Shown: positions 28,209-36,829, counted from the first letter of the stretch. The stretch is DNA of 64,000 nt from Sedimentibacter hydroxybenzoicus DSM 7310 (GCF_013403245.1 NZ_JACBNQ010000017.1:16169-80168); one strand, 5' to 3'. Notes: generated by a model not told the origin, from the sequence alone. A program made the numbers and translations.

Positions 28209-28871
28209 ATGAATATTAAATGGGAAAACGAGTGGGATAAAATATACAGGGATCAAGGAGAAGTTCAATTTGATATACTGCCAACCGCAATAGCAGCAAC
28301 GGATATTTTTAAAAACAACAACTGTAAGCGTATAATGGATTTGGGATGCGGTACGGGAAGGCATTCTATATATCTTGCTCAACAAGGTTTTAATGTCTAT
28401 GCTACCGATATTTCGGAGATCGGATTAGAAGTTACTAAATCAAAGGCGGAAAAGCTCAACTTAAATAATATTCAATTTAAGCAGCATGATATGAGAAATA
28501 TATCCTTTAATAATAACTTTTTTGATGGAATTTTATGTGTATGGACTACAGGGCACGGAATATTTGAAGATTCCCGTAAAAGTGTAGATGAAATTTACAG
28601 AGTATTAAAGCCTGATGGGATAGTAATAATTGATTATGTTTCAATATATGATGAACATTATGGCAAGGGCCAAGAAATAGAAAAAGATACTTTTATAAAT
28701 AATTTTGAAGGTGAAGAAAATATACCTCATCATTATTCTACAATTGGCGAATTGGAAGATTTATATTCAAATTTCAGACAGGTTGAAATAAAGCCAATAG
28801 ACTATTATTTTTTTGATAACTATAATAATAAACATACTATAAAAGCATTTGTTGTTATATCAATAAAATAA
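28209..28871 (+). CDS. Class I SAM-dependent methyltransferase
   Basis: A 220-residue Rossmann methyltransferase. Motif I is DLGCGTGRHS near residue 40, the acidic post-I residue lies in YATDIS, and motif IV/V in LCVWTTGHG and VLKPDGIVIIDY. It resembles small TehB/UbiE-like enzymes; the substrate is unknown. The ATG follows AGGGGGAAA. Confidence 0.88.
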   Translation: MNIKWENEWDKIYRDQGEVQFDILPTAIAATDIFKNNNCKRIMDLGCGTGRHSIYLAQQGFNVYATDISEIGLEVTKSKAEKLNLNNIQFKQHDMRNISFNNNFFDGILCVWTTGHGIFEDSRKSVDEIYRVLKPDGIVIIDYVSIYDEHYGKGQEIEKDTFINNFEGEENIPHHYSTIGELEDLYSNFRQVEIKPIDYYFFDNYNNKHTIKAFVVISIK

Positions 28872-28909
28872 TTTTTAAAATATGAAGAATTGCGTGGCGA
28901 GGGAAGTAT

Positions 28910-29065
28910 ATGTTTGAGTTTAAAGAGCTTGACTTTTTTAACTGATGGTGAAAAAAGGATGCAAAATTTTTTAGATTTGATGATATACCTGATAAAATTA
29001 GCCCGCCTGTAAGGGGGATAATAGATGATTTCGTGTCAAATTATGAAAAAATTATGTATTTATAA
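28910..29065 (+). pseudogene. Chimeric relic: frameshifted GNAT start fused to another gene's tail
   Basis: The first ~43 bases repeat the start of the acetyltransferase gene at 23050 with two substitutions and one extra T in a T-run (six instead of five) that breaks the frame. A stretch decoding KFFRFDDIPDKISPP and ending in TAA at 29065 follows and looks like the C-terminus of an unrelated protein. No intact protein can be made. Confidence 0.6.
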
Positions 29066-29082
29066 ATTGGTGTATATTTTCA

Positions 29083-29111
29083 TTGACATATAATATATTC
29101 CATACTATAAT
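29083..29111 (+). promoter_or_regulatory. Consensus sigma-A promoter of the fluoride-riboswitch transcript
   Basis: Perfect TTGACA at 29083-29088, a 17-base spacer and perfect TATAAT at 29106-29111. Confidence 0.85.
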
Positions 29112-29132
29112 CTATTAGTAAAACTAAATAAA

Positions 29133-29209
29133 GGGTGATGGAGTTCACCATAATCGCATAGTGCTAATGACTCCTACAGGATACAGTGTATCTCTGTGGG
29201 AGTTTTTTT
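29133..29209 (+). promoter_or_regulatory. Fluoride riboswitch (crcB motif) with terminator
   Basis: The aptamer begins GGGTGATGGAGTTCACC at 29133 and continues ATAATCGC ... GCTAATGACTCCTAC, matching the conserved crcB-motif segments. ACTCCTACAG at 29170-29179 pairs with CTGTGGGAGT at 29194-29203, followed by a T-run, giving an ON switch: fluoride binding should prevent the terminator. The regulated gene is a cation/proton antiporter, a known class of fluoride-riboswitch target. Confidence 0.92.
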
Positions 29210-29233
29210 GTGACTGACATAGGAGTTGATTTT

Positions 29234-30418
29234 ATGGCTGCAAGCTTAGCAGTAATTTTATTATTGGGATTACCGGCAAGAAAAATATTCGAGAAATTGA
29301 AATTGCCTGGGTTGATAGGAATGTTAATATTGGGGGTTCTTATAGGACCATATGGTTTTAATCTGCTTCAGGAGGATATGCTTAAAATATCAGCAGATTT
29401 AAGGGGAATTGCTTTGATTATCATTTTATTAAGAGCGGGATTTGGAATTGATAAGGATGATTTAAAAAAGATTGGTATAACTGCATTGAAGATGAGCTGC
29501 ATACCAGGACTCATAGAGGGTTTGTTTATTGCCGCTGCATCGATGTACTTTTTGGGATTTACATTTAGTCAGGGTGGAATGCTGGGCTTCATTATTGCTG
29601 CTGTTTCCCCTGCTGTTGTAGTACCGGCCATGCTTGGATTAATAGAAAATAATCTTGGTACTAAAAAGGGGATACCCGCCTTGATATTGGCAGGGGCATC
29701 CATTGATGATGTCTTTGCCATTACAATATTCAGTGTTTTTTTAGGATTGTACAGCGGTTCAAACATCAACATAGGTGTGCAATTGTTAAGTATACCTGTA
29801 TCAATCATATTAGGTATTGTTACCGGAGTGATTATAGGATTTGTGCTCATAGTAATCTTTAAAAAATATCACATCCGTGATACAAAAAAGGTACTGCTGG
29901 TTCTTGGATTCTCCATACTGCTTAATCAATTAGAAATTGTATTAAAGACTAAGCTGCAAATTGCTTCACTGTTAGGAGTAATGGCAATCGGATTTGTTAT
30001 TGCTGAAAGAATATCTGACATTGGCAAGCGTCTGGCTGATAAGTTCAATAAAATATGGGTATTAGCGGAAGTATTGCTGTTTGTATTGGTAGGAGCACTG
30101 GTAGATGTAAATGTTGCATTAAAAGCAGGTGGAATAGGTATTGTCATAATATTAATAGGGCTGACAGGTCGCTCAATAGGAGTAATAATTTCCTTATCAG
30201 GAACAGAATATAATTGGAAGGAAAGATTGTTCTGTGTTATTGCATATTTACCTAAGGCTACTGTTCAGGCAGCAATGGGCGCAGTTCCATTATCATTGGG
30301 AGTAGAGTCAGGAGATGTAATTTTAGCTATTGCAGTTTTATCTATACTAATTACTGCACCGTTAGGTGCAATCGGAATTCATTATTCGGCAGAAAAACTA
30401 TTAGTGGAAAAAAATTAG
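29234..30418 (+). CDS. Cation:proton antiporter (CPA family), fluoride-riboswitch controlled
   Basis: A 394-residue polytopic membrane protein of the Na+/H+ exchanger fold. It has LPGLIGMLILGVLIGPYG near the start, and the paired-helix signatures AAVSPAVVVPAMLG and GASIDDVFAIT, which contain the ion-binding acidic residues. I start at ATG 29234 with GGAG upstream; the longer frame reads through the riboswitch terminator. Its role is probably to counter fluoride/proton stress. The end of this gene is duplicated in a relic at 32740. Confidence 0.9.
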   Translation: MAASLAVILLLGLPARKIFEKLKLPGLIGMLILGVLIGPYGFNLLQEDMLKISADLRGIALIIILLRAGFGIDKDDLKKIGITALKMSCIPGLIEGLFIAAASMYFLGFTFSQGGMLGFIIAAVSPAVVVPAMLGLIENNLGTKKGIPALILAGASIDDVFAITIFSVFLGLYSGSNINIGVQLLSIPVSIILGIVTGVIIGFVLIVIFKKYHIRDTKKVLLVLGFSILLNQLEIVLKTKLQIASLLGVMAIGFVIAERISDIGKRLADKFNKIWVLAEVLLFVLVGALVDVNVALKAGGIGIVIILIGLTGRSIGVIISLSGTEYNWKERLFCVIAYLPKATVQAAMGAVPLSLGVESGDVILAIAVLSILITAPLGAIGIHYSAEKLLVEKN

Positions 30419-30497
30419 TATATGTATTAAAATTAATGAAATTAACTTGTACATTTTGATAATGGTCTATGATAAGATATAAATGAGAGGTATTGCT

Positions 30498-31031
30498 ATG
30501 ATTTCTGAGGTTAAATTAATAAAAGCATTAATAAAAGGCAGATATGAATGCTATGTAAAAAAGAATTCTGAATATAACCCATATGTTAAATCTGAATTAT
30601 ATGATTGGGATTTCAAAATAGAAATAGATGATTTGATATTTACGGACTCTTACAGGGGTGTTAATCCTTATAGCGGTGTAGAGTATGTATATGAAAAAGG
30701 TGGTAATACTCCTGTTTGGTCATGTGATTATGTAGGATACGTAAATCAGGATGAAAAGGTATCATCCGGGGAAATCTATAAATTTCTGAAGGAAGCAAGA
30801 GGGAATCATTTGTTGAATTGTCAGGATAATTTATTTTCGGATTATACTTATGAAAATGAGATATTTAAATATGAAACCTTTTTTCAAGGTGATGTAAGCT
30901 CATTATTACAAATTGAGAACTTTTATTATACTTACAGTAAAAGCGACCGACACCAAGACAAAAGATTTGGGTCGTCTGCTTATATGAATTTATTGGTGGC
31001 ACAACAAATGACAGCTGGCAGGTTAAAATAA
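30498..31031 (+). CDS. DUF5680 domain-containing protein with repeat-derived C-terminus
   Basis: A 177-residue protein of unknown function. The middle shows the DUF5680 pattern (DSYRGVNPYSGVEYVYE, VWSCDYVGYV). I start at ATG 30498 behind GAGAGG. The last ~30 codons are encoded by a dispersed palindromic repeat (30930-30983) and the sequence after it, so the original C-terminus has been replaced. Whether the protein still works is unclear. Confidence 0.7.
   Translation: MISEVKLIKALIKGRYECYVKKNSEYNPYVKSELYDWDFKIEIDDLIFTDSYRGVNPYSGVEYVYEKGGNTPVWSCDYVGYVNQDEKVSSGEIYKFLKEARGNHLLNCQDNLFSDYTYENEIFKYETFFQGDVSSLLQIENFYYTYSKSDRHQDKRFGSSAYMNLLVAQQMTAGRLK
30930..30983 (+). repeat. Dispersed palindromic repeat, copy 1 (inside a coding region)
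   Basis: The element reads CTTACAGTAAAAGCGACCGA, then CACCAAGACAAAAGATTTGG, then GTCGTCTGCTTAT. Its two halves are imperfect inverse complements around AAAG. Other copies are at 38652, 48372 (part), 50045 (half), 53041 and 63844 (inverted). Confidence 0.75.
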
Positions 31032-31147
31032 TTTCAAATATTTTGCAAAGTTTGAAATTATGAAATATAATTATGAAAACAGCTATTGTAGGAGATTTTT
31101 CTGTTTATGAAAATAATTGAAGGATTCACAAGAAGTAAAGTGCATAT

Positions 31148-31193
31148 AAAAAACTGTTTCAACCTAATAATTATAAGTTCGAAACAGTTTTTT
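31148..31193. terminator. Bidirectional intrinsic terminator
   Basis: AAAAAACTGTTTC at 31148-31160 and its perfect complement at 31181-31193, with A and T tracts outside the stem. It serves the DUF5680 gene and the convergent anti-sigma gene. Confidence 0.85.
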
Positions 31194-31208
31194 GTTCAAC
31201 GTATAAAT

Positions 31209-32105
31209 TTAATAAATATATTCATTGCTTACTAAAATATTTTTCAATATCTCTGTAGGTATTTCAAATTCTACTACTCCCATATAACCCGGAGCAACTT
31301 CATATTTATCGAAAGAAATTATCAATTTTCCATTTGATGATATATAAAAGGATTGGTTTATTGATATCTTTTCAAATAATTCTGCCAATTCATTTTCTAT
31401 ACCTTCAACCCAATAAAATTTGTTCTCATCTTTATTATGCTGCTCCACCATCTGTTCTTTTATATTGCTGCTGATTATATCAACATAGCTTTCATCTTTA
31501 AAAAGACTTGGAAGAGTGATTAAAATTTCATTTTTCTTGTCTATTGTATCATATCTAAATGTAGTTGATGAAGAACCTACTGTATTTACAATATAGCGAC
31601 CTACGGACAATATTTTATCTGTATCGGTTTTCACGACATATCCGCTTGATACTCCCATATGCCCACCGCCATTTTCTTCTAAGCTTTTCATATCATTTAT
31701 AAATTGCTCATACAATTCTTTATTTTCGTTAAAATATTTTTCATTTAAGCTGTTTTGCAAGCTTTTATTTTCCAATCCATCTAATGCCGGCGTTTCGATA
31801 TCGACATCGTAAGTTTTTTCGCTGAATTTGTATTCTTTAAAAGTCAAGACCTTTACGATACCACCCAAAACAGGTATATCCGATAAGGTTTCTGCCAACG
31901 CTTCATTTGTATTTATTCCTACTGTAAAAGATATTGCAATAACGGCTGCCGAAGCTGCAGTTGCCAATAATCTTTTAATATAAATTTTTTTGTTCATAGC
32001 TTTTTTACCTTCCTTTAACGATTTTTTAACTTTAAATTCTAATTCTGCAGGGATAGGTATACTCATGTATTCATTTTTTAGTTGATTTATTTTTTTATCA
32101 TTCAT
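31209..32105 (-). CDS. RsiV-like membrane-anchored anti-sigma factor
   Basis: A 298-residue protein with a short cytoplasmic N-terminus (~45 residues), one transmembrane segment (~50-70) and an extracytoplasmic DUF4179/DUF3298-like domain with the late motif EVAPGYMGVVEFEIP. The overall plan is that of RsiV, which holds SigV inactive and binds lysozyme in Bacillus. I start at ATG 32105 behind AGGAGG. The gene follows the ECF sigma gene by 16 bases. Confidence 0.8.
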   Translation of the reverse strand: MNDKKINQLKNEYMSIPIPAELEFKVKKSLKEGKKAMNKKIYIKRLLATAASAAVIAISFTVGINTNEALAETLSDIPVLGGIVKVLTFKEYKFSEKTYDVDIETPALDGLENKSLQNSLNEKYFNENKELYEQFINDMKSLEENGGGHMGVSSGYVVKTDTDKILSVGRYIVNTVGSSSTTFRYDTIDKKNEILITLPSLFKDESYVDIISSNIKEQMVEQHNKDENKFYWVEGIENELAELFEKISINQSFYISSNGKLIISFDKYEVAPGYMGVVEFEIPTEILKNILVSNEYIY

Positions 32106-32121
32106 TGCTAATCCTCCTAAA

Positions 32122-32610
32122 TCAATCATTCATTTTAATTCGCAATTTATCCAGTGATTTATATAATCTGGTTTTGATAGTATTAATATTTTCATTAAGA
32201 ATTTCAGCAATTTCTTCTATTTTTAAATCCTCAAAAAATCTTAATATAATAATACTGCGATAGCTGTCAGGCAGCTCGTCAAGTGCCTTGTGTAAATCTA
32301 TATCTGTATATGTATCATTGACTTCATCGATATAAGAATATAAAACTTCATTGTCTAAAGTTATTATCTTTTTTTGCTTCCTGATACAATCCAATGAGCA
32401 GTTTACCAATATCCTATAAAACCAAGTTTTCATAAATTCAGGATTCTTTAAAGTGTTTAAAGATATTAAAGCTTTAAATATGGATTCTTGAACAATATCC
32501 AAAGCATCATCAGTATTTTTTACATAACTATATGCTATCCTGTAATGTTTTTCTTTGTTTTCAACAACATATTCTTCTAATTGTTTTTCTAATTTTGAAC
32601 TGATTCGCAC
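32122..32610 (-). CDS. ECF RNA polymerase sigma factor (SigV-like)
   Basis: A 162-residue ECF sigma factor with region 2 (YRIAYSYVKNTDDALDIVQE, 20 residues shown, and KTWFYRILVNCSLD) and region 4 (LPDSYRSIIILRFFEDLKIEEIA in part). No ATG is available. The GTG at 32610 follows AGGTGA; the GTG at 32619 is inside that site. It pairs with the downstream RsiV-like gene, so it is probably a cell-envelope stress switch. Confidence 0.88.
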   Translation of the reverse strand: MRISSKLEKQLEEYVVENKEKHYRIAYSYVKNTDDALDIVQESIFKALISLNTLKNPEFMKTWFYRILVNCSLDCIRKQKKIITLDNEVLYSYIDEVNDTYTDIDLHKALDELPDSYRSIIILRFFEDLKIEEIAEILNENINTIKTRLYKSLDKLRIKMND

Positions 32611-32739
32611 GAATTTCACCTGTCTTAATATTGATGTACATCTTAATGTGTTACGTTATTTAGACTATAATACAGTTAAAAAAGTTTTAATAATATATAT
32701 TATTATAAATTATTCATTTTTTATTTTGAAATTAAAAAA

Positions 32740-32885
32740 GGTGATGGAGTTCACCATAATTGCTTATTAGTATTACTGGCAGAAAAATTATTAGTGGAAA
32801 AAAATTAGTATATATATTACAATTAATTGGATTAGCATGTGCATCTTGAGAATGGTTTATGATAAGAACAAATGAGAGGTTATTA
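32740..32885 (+). pseudogene. Deleted relic of a fluoride riboswitch-antiporter unit
   Basis: GGTGATGGAGTTCACCATAA at 32740 repeats the 5' part of the fluoride aptamer at 29133. It then joins directly to a copy of the last codons of the antiporter (GGCAGAAAAATTATTAGTGG and onward) and to about 80 bases that match DNA downstream of the intact gene, up to AAATGAGAGGT. About 1.2 kb between these parts is missing. No functional switch or protein remains. Confidence 0.8.
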
Positions 32886-33000
32886 TATTTTCGGAAAATA
32901 AAAAGAAGAAAGAATAGCAGGAAAAATTAACTTGACTGTTGGAAGTATTTAATGAGGGAGAGTGAAGATTTAAATGAAATTATATGATGGAGATAACGAT

Positions 33001-33519
33001 ATGGAGAAAAGCGTTATATTAATAAAACCTTGTACTAATTATAAGGATGAATATTTAGATATGCTTTCTGAATGGGAAAAATCGGAGGAAGAGCTTATAC
33101 CTTGGACTTTAAATCTTGACAGTACGGATTTTGACATGATGGTAGATAAGTTGAACGGTTGGAGTAATGGAGTCGGATTACCTGACGGATTTGTTGAGAG
33201 CTCAACTTATTGGTTAGTGAATGATGGTAGATTAATCGGAGCCATAGATATAAGACATAGATTGAATGAAGCGTTAGCATATAGGGGTGGACATATCGGC
33301 TATGGGATAAGACCAAGCGAAAGAAGAAAAGGTTATTCCACATTGATGCTGTCACTTGCCCTAAAAGAATGTGAAAAAATAGGATTGTCAAAGGTATTGA
33401 TAACCTGTTCTAAAAGTAATATCGGCTCATCCAAGACAGTAATCAATAACGGAGGTATTCTTGATTCTGAGGATATAAGTGATGGTGAGATTTTTCAAAG
33501 ATATTGGATAACACTTTAA
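33001..33519 (+). CDS. GNAT family N-acetyltransferase
   Basis: A 172-residue acetyltransferase with the acetyl-CoA binding motif GYGIRPSERRKGYST and ITCSKSNIGSSKTVINNGG. I prefer ATG 33001 (GGAGATAACGAT upstream) to the ATG at 32974. It matches the family of GNATs that act on small molecules; the substrate is unknown. Confidence 0.85.
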   Translation: MEKSVILIKPCTNYKDEYLDMLSEWEKSEEELIPWTLNLDSTDFDMMVDKLNGWSNGVGLPDGFVESSTYWLVNDGRLIGAIDIRHRLNEALAYRGGHIGYGIRPSERRKGYSTLMLSLALKECEKIGLSKVLITCSKSNIGSSKTVINNGGILDSEDISDGEIFQRYWITL

Positions 33520-33565
33520 TAAAATCAATAGCAATGTAATATCAGCAGTATCAGGAGGAATTAAT

Positions 33566-33865
33566 ATGTTTTTTGACGCGTTACAGCTTATTGGGGGAGC
33601 AATTATGTCCTTTGGACAAATACCTCAGATTATTCAGATACTAAGGACAAAATCCGCTAAGGATTTAAATTTAAAAACATTTTCTATGATGTTTACCGGA
33701 ATTCTGTTAATGGAGATATATGCTATAAATCTTGTGTTAAACGGCAGTGGTGAGGCTTTTCTTATAACAAATACAGTATCTCTTATTGCTTCTGCAATTA
33801 TGGTATCTTTAATTCTGAAATATGGTAATAAACAGAACAAAACTGATACGGAAAATCAGAGGTAA
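33566..33865 (+). CDS. SemiSWEET/PQ-loop small transporter
   Basis: A 99-residue protein with three transmembrane helices and a PQ-loop motif (FGQIPQIIQILRTKSAKDL) in the first helix. Bacterial SemiSWEETs dimerise to move sugars across the membrane. AGGAGG precedes the ATG. Its neighbours are two acetyltransferases, which give no hint of a substrate. Confidence 0.85.
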   Translation: MFFDALQLIGGAIMSFGQIPQIIQILRTKSAKDLNLKTFSMMFTGILLMEIYAINLVLNGSGEAFLITNTVSLIASAIMVSLILKYGNKQNKTDTENQR

Positions 33866-33867
33866 TT

Positions 33868-34371
33868 ATGAAATATGAAATTAAGGAAATGGAATCATCT
33901 GATTGGGAGCAAGTAAAAAATATTTATTTAGAAGGAATAAAAACAGGATTAGCAACCTTTCAAGGTGAATTCGATTTACCATCTTGGGAGAAGTGGAATC
34001 AAGACCATATCAGCTCATGCAGGTTAGTTGCAATTTTGAATAATGAGATACTAGGATGGGCAGCTCTCAGCCCTACTTCAAAACGACCTGTTTATTCCGG
34101 TGTAGCGGAAGTGAGCATTTATATAAAGAAGCTGTATAGTGGATACGGTATAGGAACGGAACTATTAAATAAACTTATATCAGCTTCAGAGAAAAATGGT
34201 TTTTGGACTTTACAATCTGGAATTATCAAAGAAAATACTGCAAGTATAGAATTACATAAAAAGTGTGGTTTCATAGTAATTGGAATAAGAGAAAAGCTTG
34301 GAAAAATGGAAAATGGCATATGGCATGATGTTGTTCTTATGGAAAGAAGAAGTAAAGCCGTTGGTATATAA
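33868..34371 (+). CDS. GNAT acetyltransferase, phosphinothricin/methionine-sulfoximine type
   Basis: A 167-residue PAT/MddA-like enzyme. Diagnostic segments are GLATFQ near residue 28, GWAALSPTSKRPVYSGVAEV (20 residues) and YSGYGIGTELL. Relatives acetylate methionine sulfone/sulfoximine or phosphinothricin. It starts 3 bases after the SemiSWEET gene, so the two share a transcript. Confidence 0.87.
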   Translation: MKYEIKEMESSDWEQVKNIYLEGIKTGLATFQGEFDLPSWEKWNQDHISSCRLVAILNNEILGWAALSPTSKRPVYSGVAEVSIYIKKLYSGYGIGTELLNKLISASEKNGFWTLQSGIIKENTASIELHKKCGFIVIGIREKLGKMENGIWHDVVLMERRSKAVGI

Positions 34372-34386
34372 TTTGGGGGAATGTTT

Positions 34387-35250
34387 ATGAATATTTTGGT
34401 AATTGGCGGAACAAGATATTTCGGAATTTATCTTGTCGAAGAGCTGCTGGCACAGGGACACAATGTAACAATTGCAACGAGAGGTATTACAAAAGACAAT
34501 TATGGAGACAAGGTTTCAAGAATTGTTTTTGACAGGACAGATTCTGATAGTGTGAAAAACTCGCTATCAGGAAAATATTTCGATGTGGTATATGATAATC
34601 TTGCTTATTGTTCAAATGACGTAAAATACATATTAGATGTTATAAATTGTAATAAGTATATCATGATGTCCAGTACTTCAGTCTATGAAAAGCATTTGGA
34701 TACAATGGAGGAAGAGTTTCAAACATTGCATAAAAAGCTTATTTGGTGTTCGAGAACAGATTTTACGTATGATGAAGCTAAAAGACATGCAGAGTATGCA
34801 CTATGGCAGAATTACAATTACATAAATGCAATTGCCGTAAGATATCCATTTGTTATCGGAAAAGGCGATTATACAAAAAGACTATATTTTTATGTCGAGC
34901 ATGTTATAAAAGAAATACCAATGTACATAGATAATATTGATTGTCAGATGGGATTTATCAGGTCGGATGAAGCCGGTAAATTTATGGCTTTTCTCGCTGA
35001 TAAAGATTATTCAGGCCCCATTAACGGAAGCTCTTATTGTACTATTTCTATAGGAGAAATATTAGGGTATGTTACAGAAAAAACCGGCAAAGAACCTGTT
35101 TTATCGGAAGACGGTGAAAAGGCACCTTATAATTGTGAGCCGGAATACAGTATAAATACAAGTAAAGCGAAGAAATTAGGATTCAGGTTCAGTAATCTGA
35201 AAGATTGGATATATGAGTTAATAGATTATTATATTGATATAATATATTGA
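34387..35250 (+). CDS. NAD-dependent epimerase/dehydratase family protein
   Basis: A 287-residue extended short-chain dehydrogenase-like protein. The N-terminal nucleotide-binding motif is VIGGTRYFGIYL. The central region has MSSTSVYE and a Tyr-rich TYDEAKRHAE segment where the catalytic YxxxK would lie; the exact YxxxK is not evident, so activity may differ. I start at ATG 34387 with GGGGGA upstream. It is the last gene before a terminator. Confidence 0.8.
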   Translation: MNILVIGGTRYFGIYLVEELLAQGHNVTIATRGITKDNYGDKVSRIVFDRTDSDSVKNSLSGKYFDVVYDNLAYCSNDVKYILDVINCNKYIMMSSTSVYEKHLDTMEEEFQTLHKKLIWCSRTDFTYDEAKRHAEYALWQNYNYINAIAVRYPFVIGKGDYTKRLYFYVEHVIKEIPMYIDNIDCQMGFIRSDEAGKFMAFLADKDYSGPINGSSYCTISIGEILGYVTEKTGKEPVLSEDGEKAPYNCEPEYSINTSKAKKLGFRFSNLKDWIYELIDYYIDIIY

Positions 35251-35257
35251 AGTATTT

Positions 35258-35290
35258 AAGGGGAGAGGCTTTTAAGGCCCCTCCCCTTTA
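35258..35290 (+). terminator. Terminator after the epimerase-like gene
   Basis: AAGGGGAG at 35258-35265 pairs with CTCCCCTT at 35281-35288, with GGC/GCC extending the stem. Confidence 0.65.
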
Positions 35291-35293
35291 GCT

Positions 35294-36536
35294 TTATTTT
35301 ATTTCTGTGCCGCCCCATTCAATAACTGAAAAACCGCTTCTGTTAAAAGTGCTGAGCTGCTGTTCAGGAATTTCGATATAATTATCTAATGCTTTGTATG
35401 CCATGAAAATTCTCAGAATATTGTCAGGCTCTGGTGTAATGTGAAGTTTTGCATTATTTTCATATGCAGTTGTCTGGAAGGTTATTAGGTTATACTTATT
35501 TTCCTTCATCAACGGCAGCCAATACACAATAAATTCATTCAGTTCTCTTGTGGTTAATCCGAGATATTCAAGCTTTTCCTGTAAAAATTCAATCGTATCT
35601 TCTCCCTTTACTACAAAGCCCTTTGATAAATCCCAAATTGCATTGCCCTTGCCTTCCCAATACAAATATGAGTATTCACGTCCGTCGGTCTTGTTAATAA
35701 GTGTGCCGTCGGGATTTGCAGTGACGTTCCATCCGTTGTTATATTCAGGATATGTGCAGGTCAATCTACCTTGAAGCTCGATTTTGACAGATACATCGGT
35801 TTGAACTGTCGGATACAGATATATAACAGGCTTTGCATAATCACCTAAAAATCTGTATTCAAAATACTGCTTACTGGGATTATATGAACCTAAATAAAAG
35901 GAATCAACTAGGTAGGCAATGTTGTAGCTCATCATGCGTTCGGTTAGTGGAAATTTATATGATTTCGTATATGGTTCTGTCATATATTACTGTATGATAG
36001 TTATAAAGTGTATCTATATATATGAGTTTATTATCTTCAATTCTGTAAATATCAACATCCGCAACCTCGTTATCGACATTTCCAAAGTTTACACCCACAT
36101 CTGTTGAATACCTGGTCACAAGGAGCTCGGGAGTTTCATCAAAATCTAAATCCAGCAAGGTTATTCCTAAGGTTGAATCTGTGTTTATAATATTCATATT
36201 TGACATGAGGGTATCGTAGATCTGAGCCATTTCAGTATCTTTATTTTCTCTGTTATCAAACAAGAATGCCCTTGTCAACACTCTTTCCGTATCCTTAGTA
36301 AGCAGTTTACAGTATATTCACCTGAAGATGAATCGGAATGATAAACAGGCATCCCATACATATATGCCGGGTCAACTATAACGTCAAAAATGGAGGTTGA
36401 AACTCTTCGTGCAAAACAATTTAAGGTAATATTTTCTGCTGTATAGCCGTAAACTATATCATTGACATTATATTGAGATTCATTAAAATCAAAAACTAAA
36501 TTAGTATTGTGTTTAGTTAATTGTATTTATTATATC
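35294..36536 (-). pseudogene. Frameshifted and 5'-truncated gene for a KPVIYLYP-motif extracellular-type protein
   Basis: Three overlapping minus-strand frames join into one protein. The first (36536 to ~36300) decodes VFDFNESQYNVNDIVYGY and shifts near TGCTTACTAAGG. The second (to ~35955) contains LLDLDFDETPELLVTRY. The third holds the body with AKPVIYLYPTVQTDVSVKIE and ends ...GFSVIEWGGTEIK. There are at least two frameshifts, and no start codon or signal peptide at the 5' end. Secreted-type homologues with the KPVIYLYP motif occur in Clostridia; their function is unknown. Confidence 0.7.
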
Positions 36537-36571
36537 ACTATTAAAATTCTAAGGGAATAAATAATGTAACA

Positions 36572-36602
36572 AAAAACCACATACAAATTGCATGTGGTTT
36601 TT
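36572..36602 (-). terminator. Terminator of the 71-residue protein gene
   Basis: A 13-bp stem (36572-36584 with 36590-36602, one wobble) with A/T tracts outside, suited to end minus-strand transcription just after the stop at 36614. Confidence 0.75.
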
Positions 36603-36613
36603 ATATAGATTGA

Positions 36614-36829
36614 TTATTTTATTTTGTTTTTAAATTCTTTTATGTCCTTGTTTGTTGGGTTGGTATATTTGAAATTTCCTGCTTTACTTTCAAGTGCGCT
36701 CGGCTTTCTCGGGTAAGTATTCGGATATAATTTATTAGAGTCATTGGTTATACCATTACAAGCACCATCAAACTTATCCATATCATTTCCTTTGCCTGTA
36801 TTGCTTTTTCTTCCATTACCTTTACTCAT
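36614..36829 (-). CDS. Small hydrophilic protein of unknown function (71 residues)
   Basis: An excellent ribosome binding site (AAGGAGG) precedes the ATG and a terminator follows the stop. The protein is rich in Lys, Asn, Gly and Asp (MSKGNGRKSNTGKGNDMDKF), with no hydrophobic core, so it may be intrinsically disordered. I recognise no family. Its composition is like that of small spore or stress proteins, which is only an impression. Confidence 0.65.
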   Translation of the reverse strand: MSKGNGRKSNTGKGNDMDKFDGACNGITNDSNKLYPNTYPRKPSALESKAGNFKYTNPTNKDIKEFKNKIK

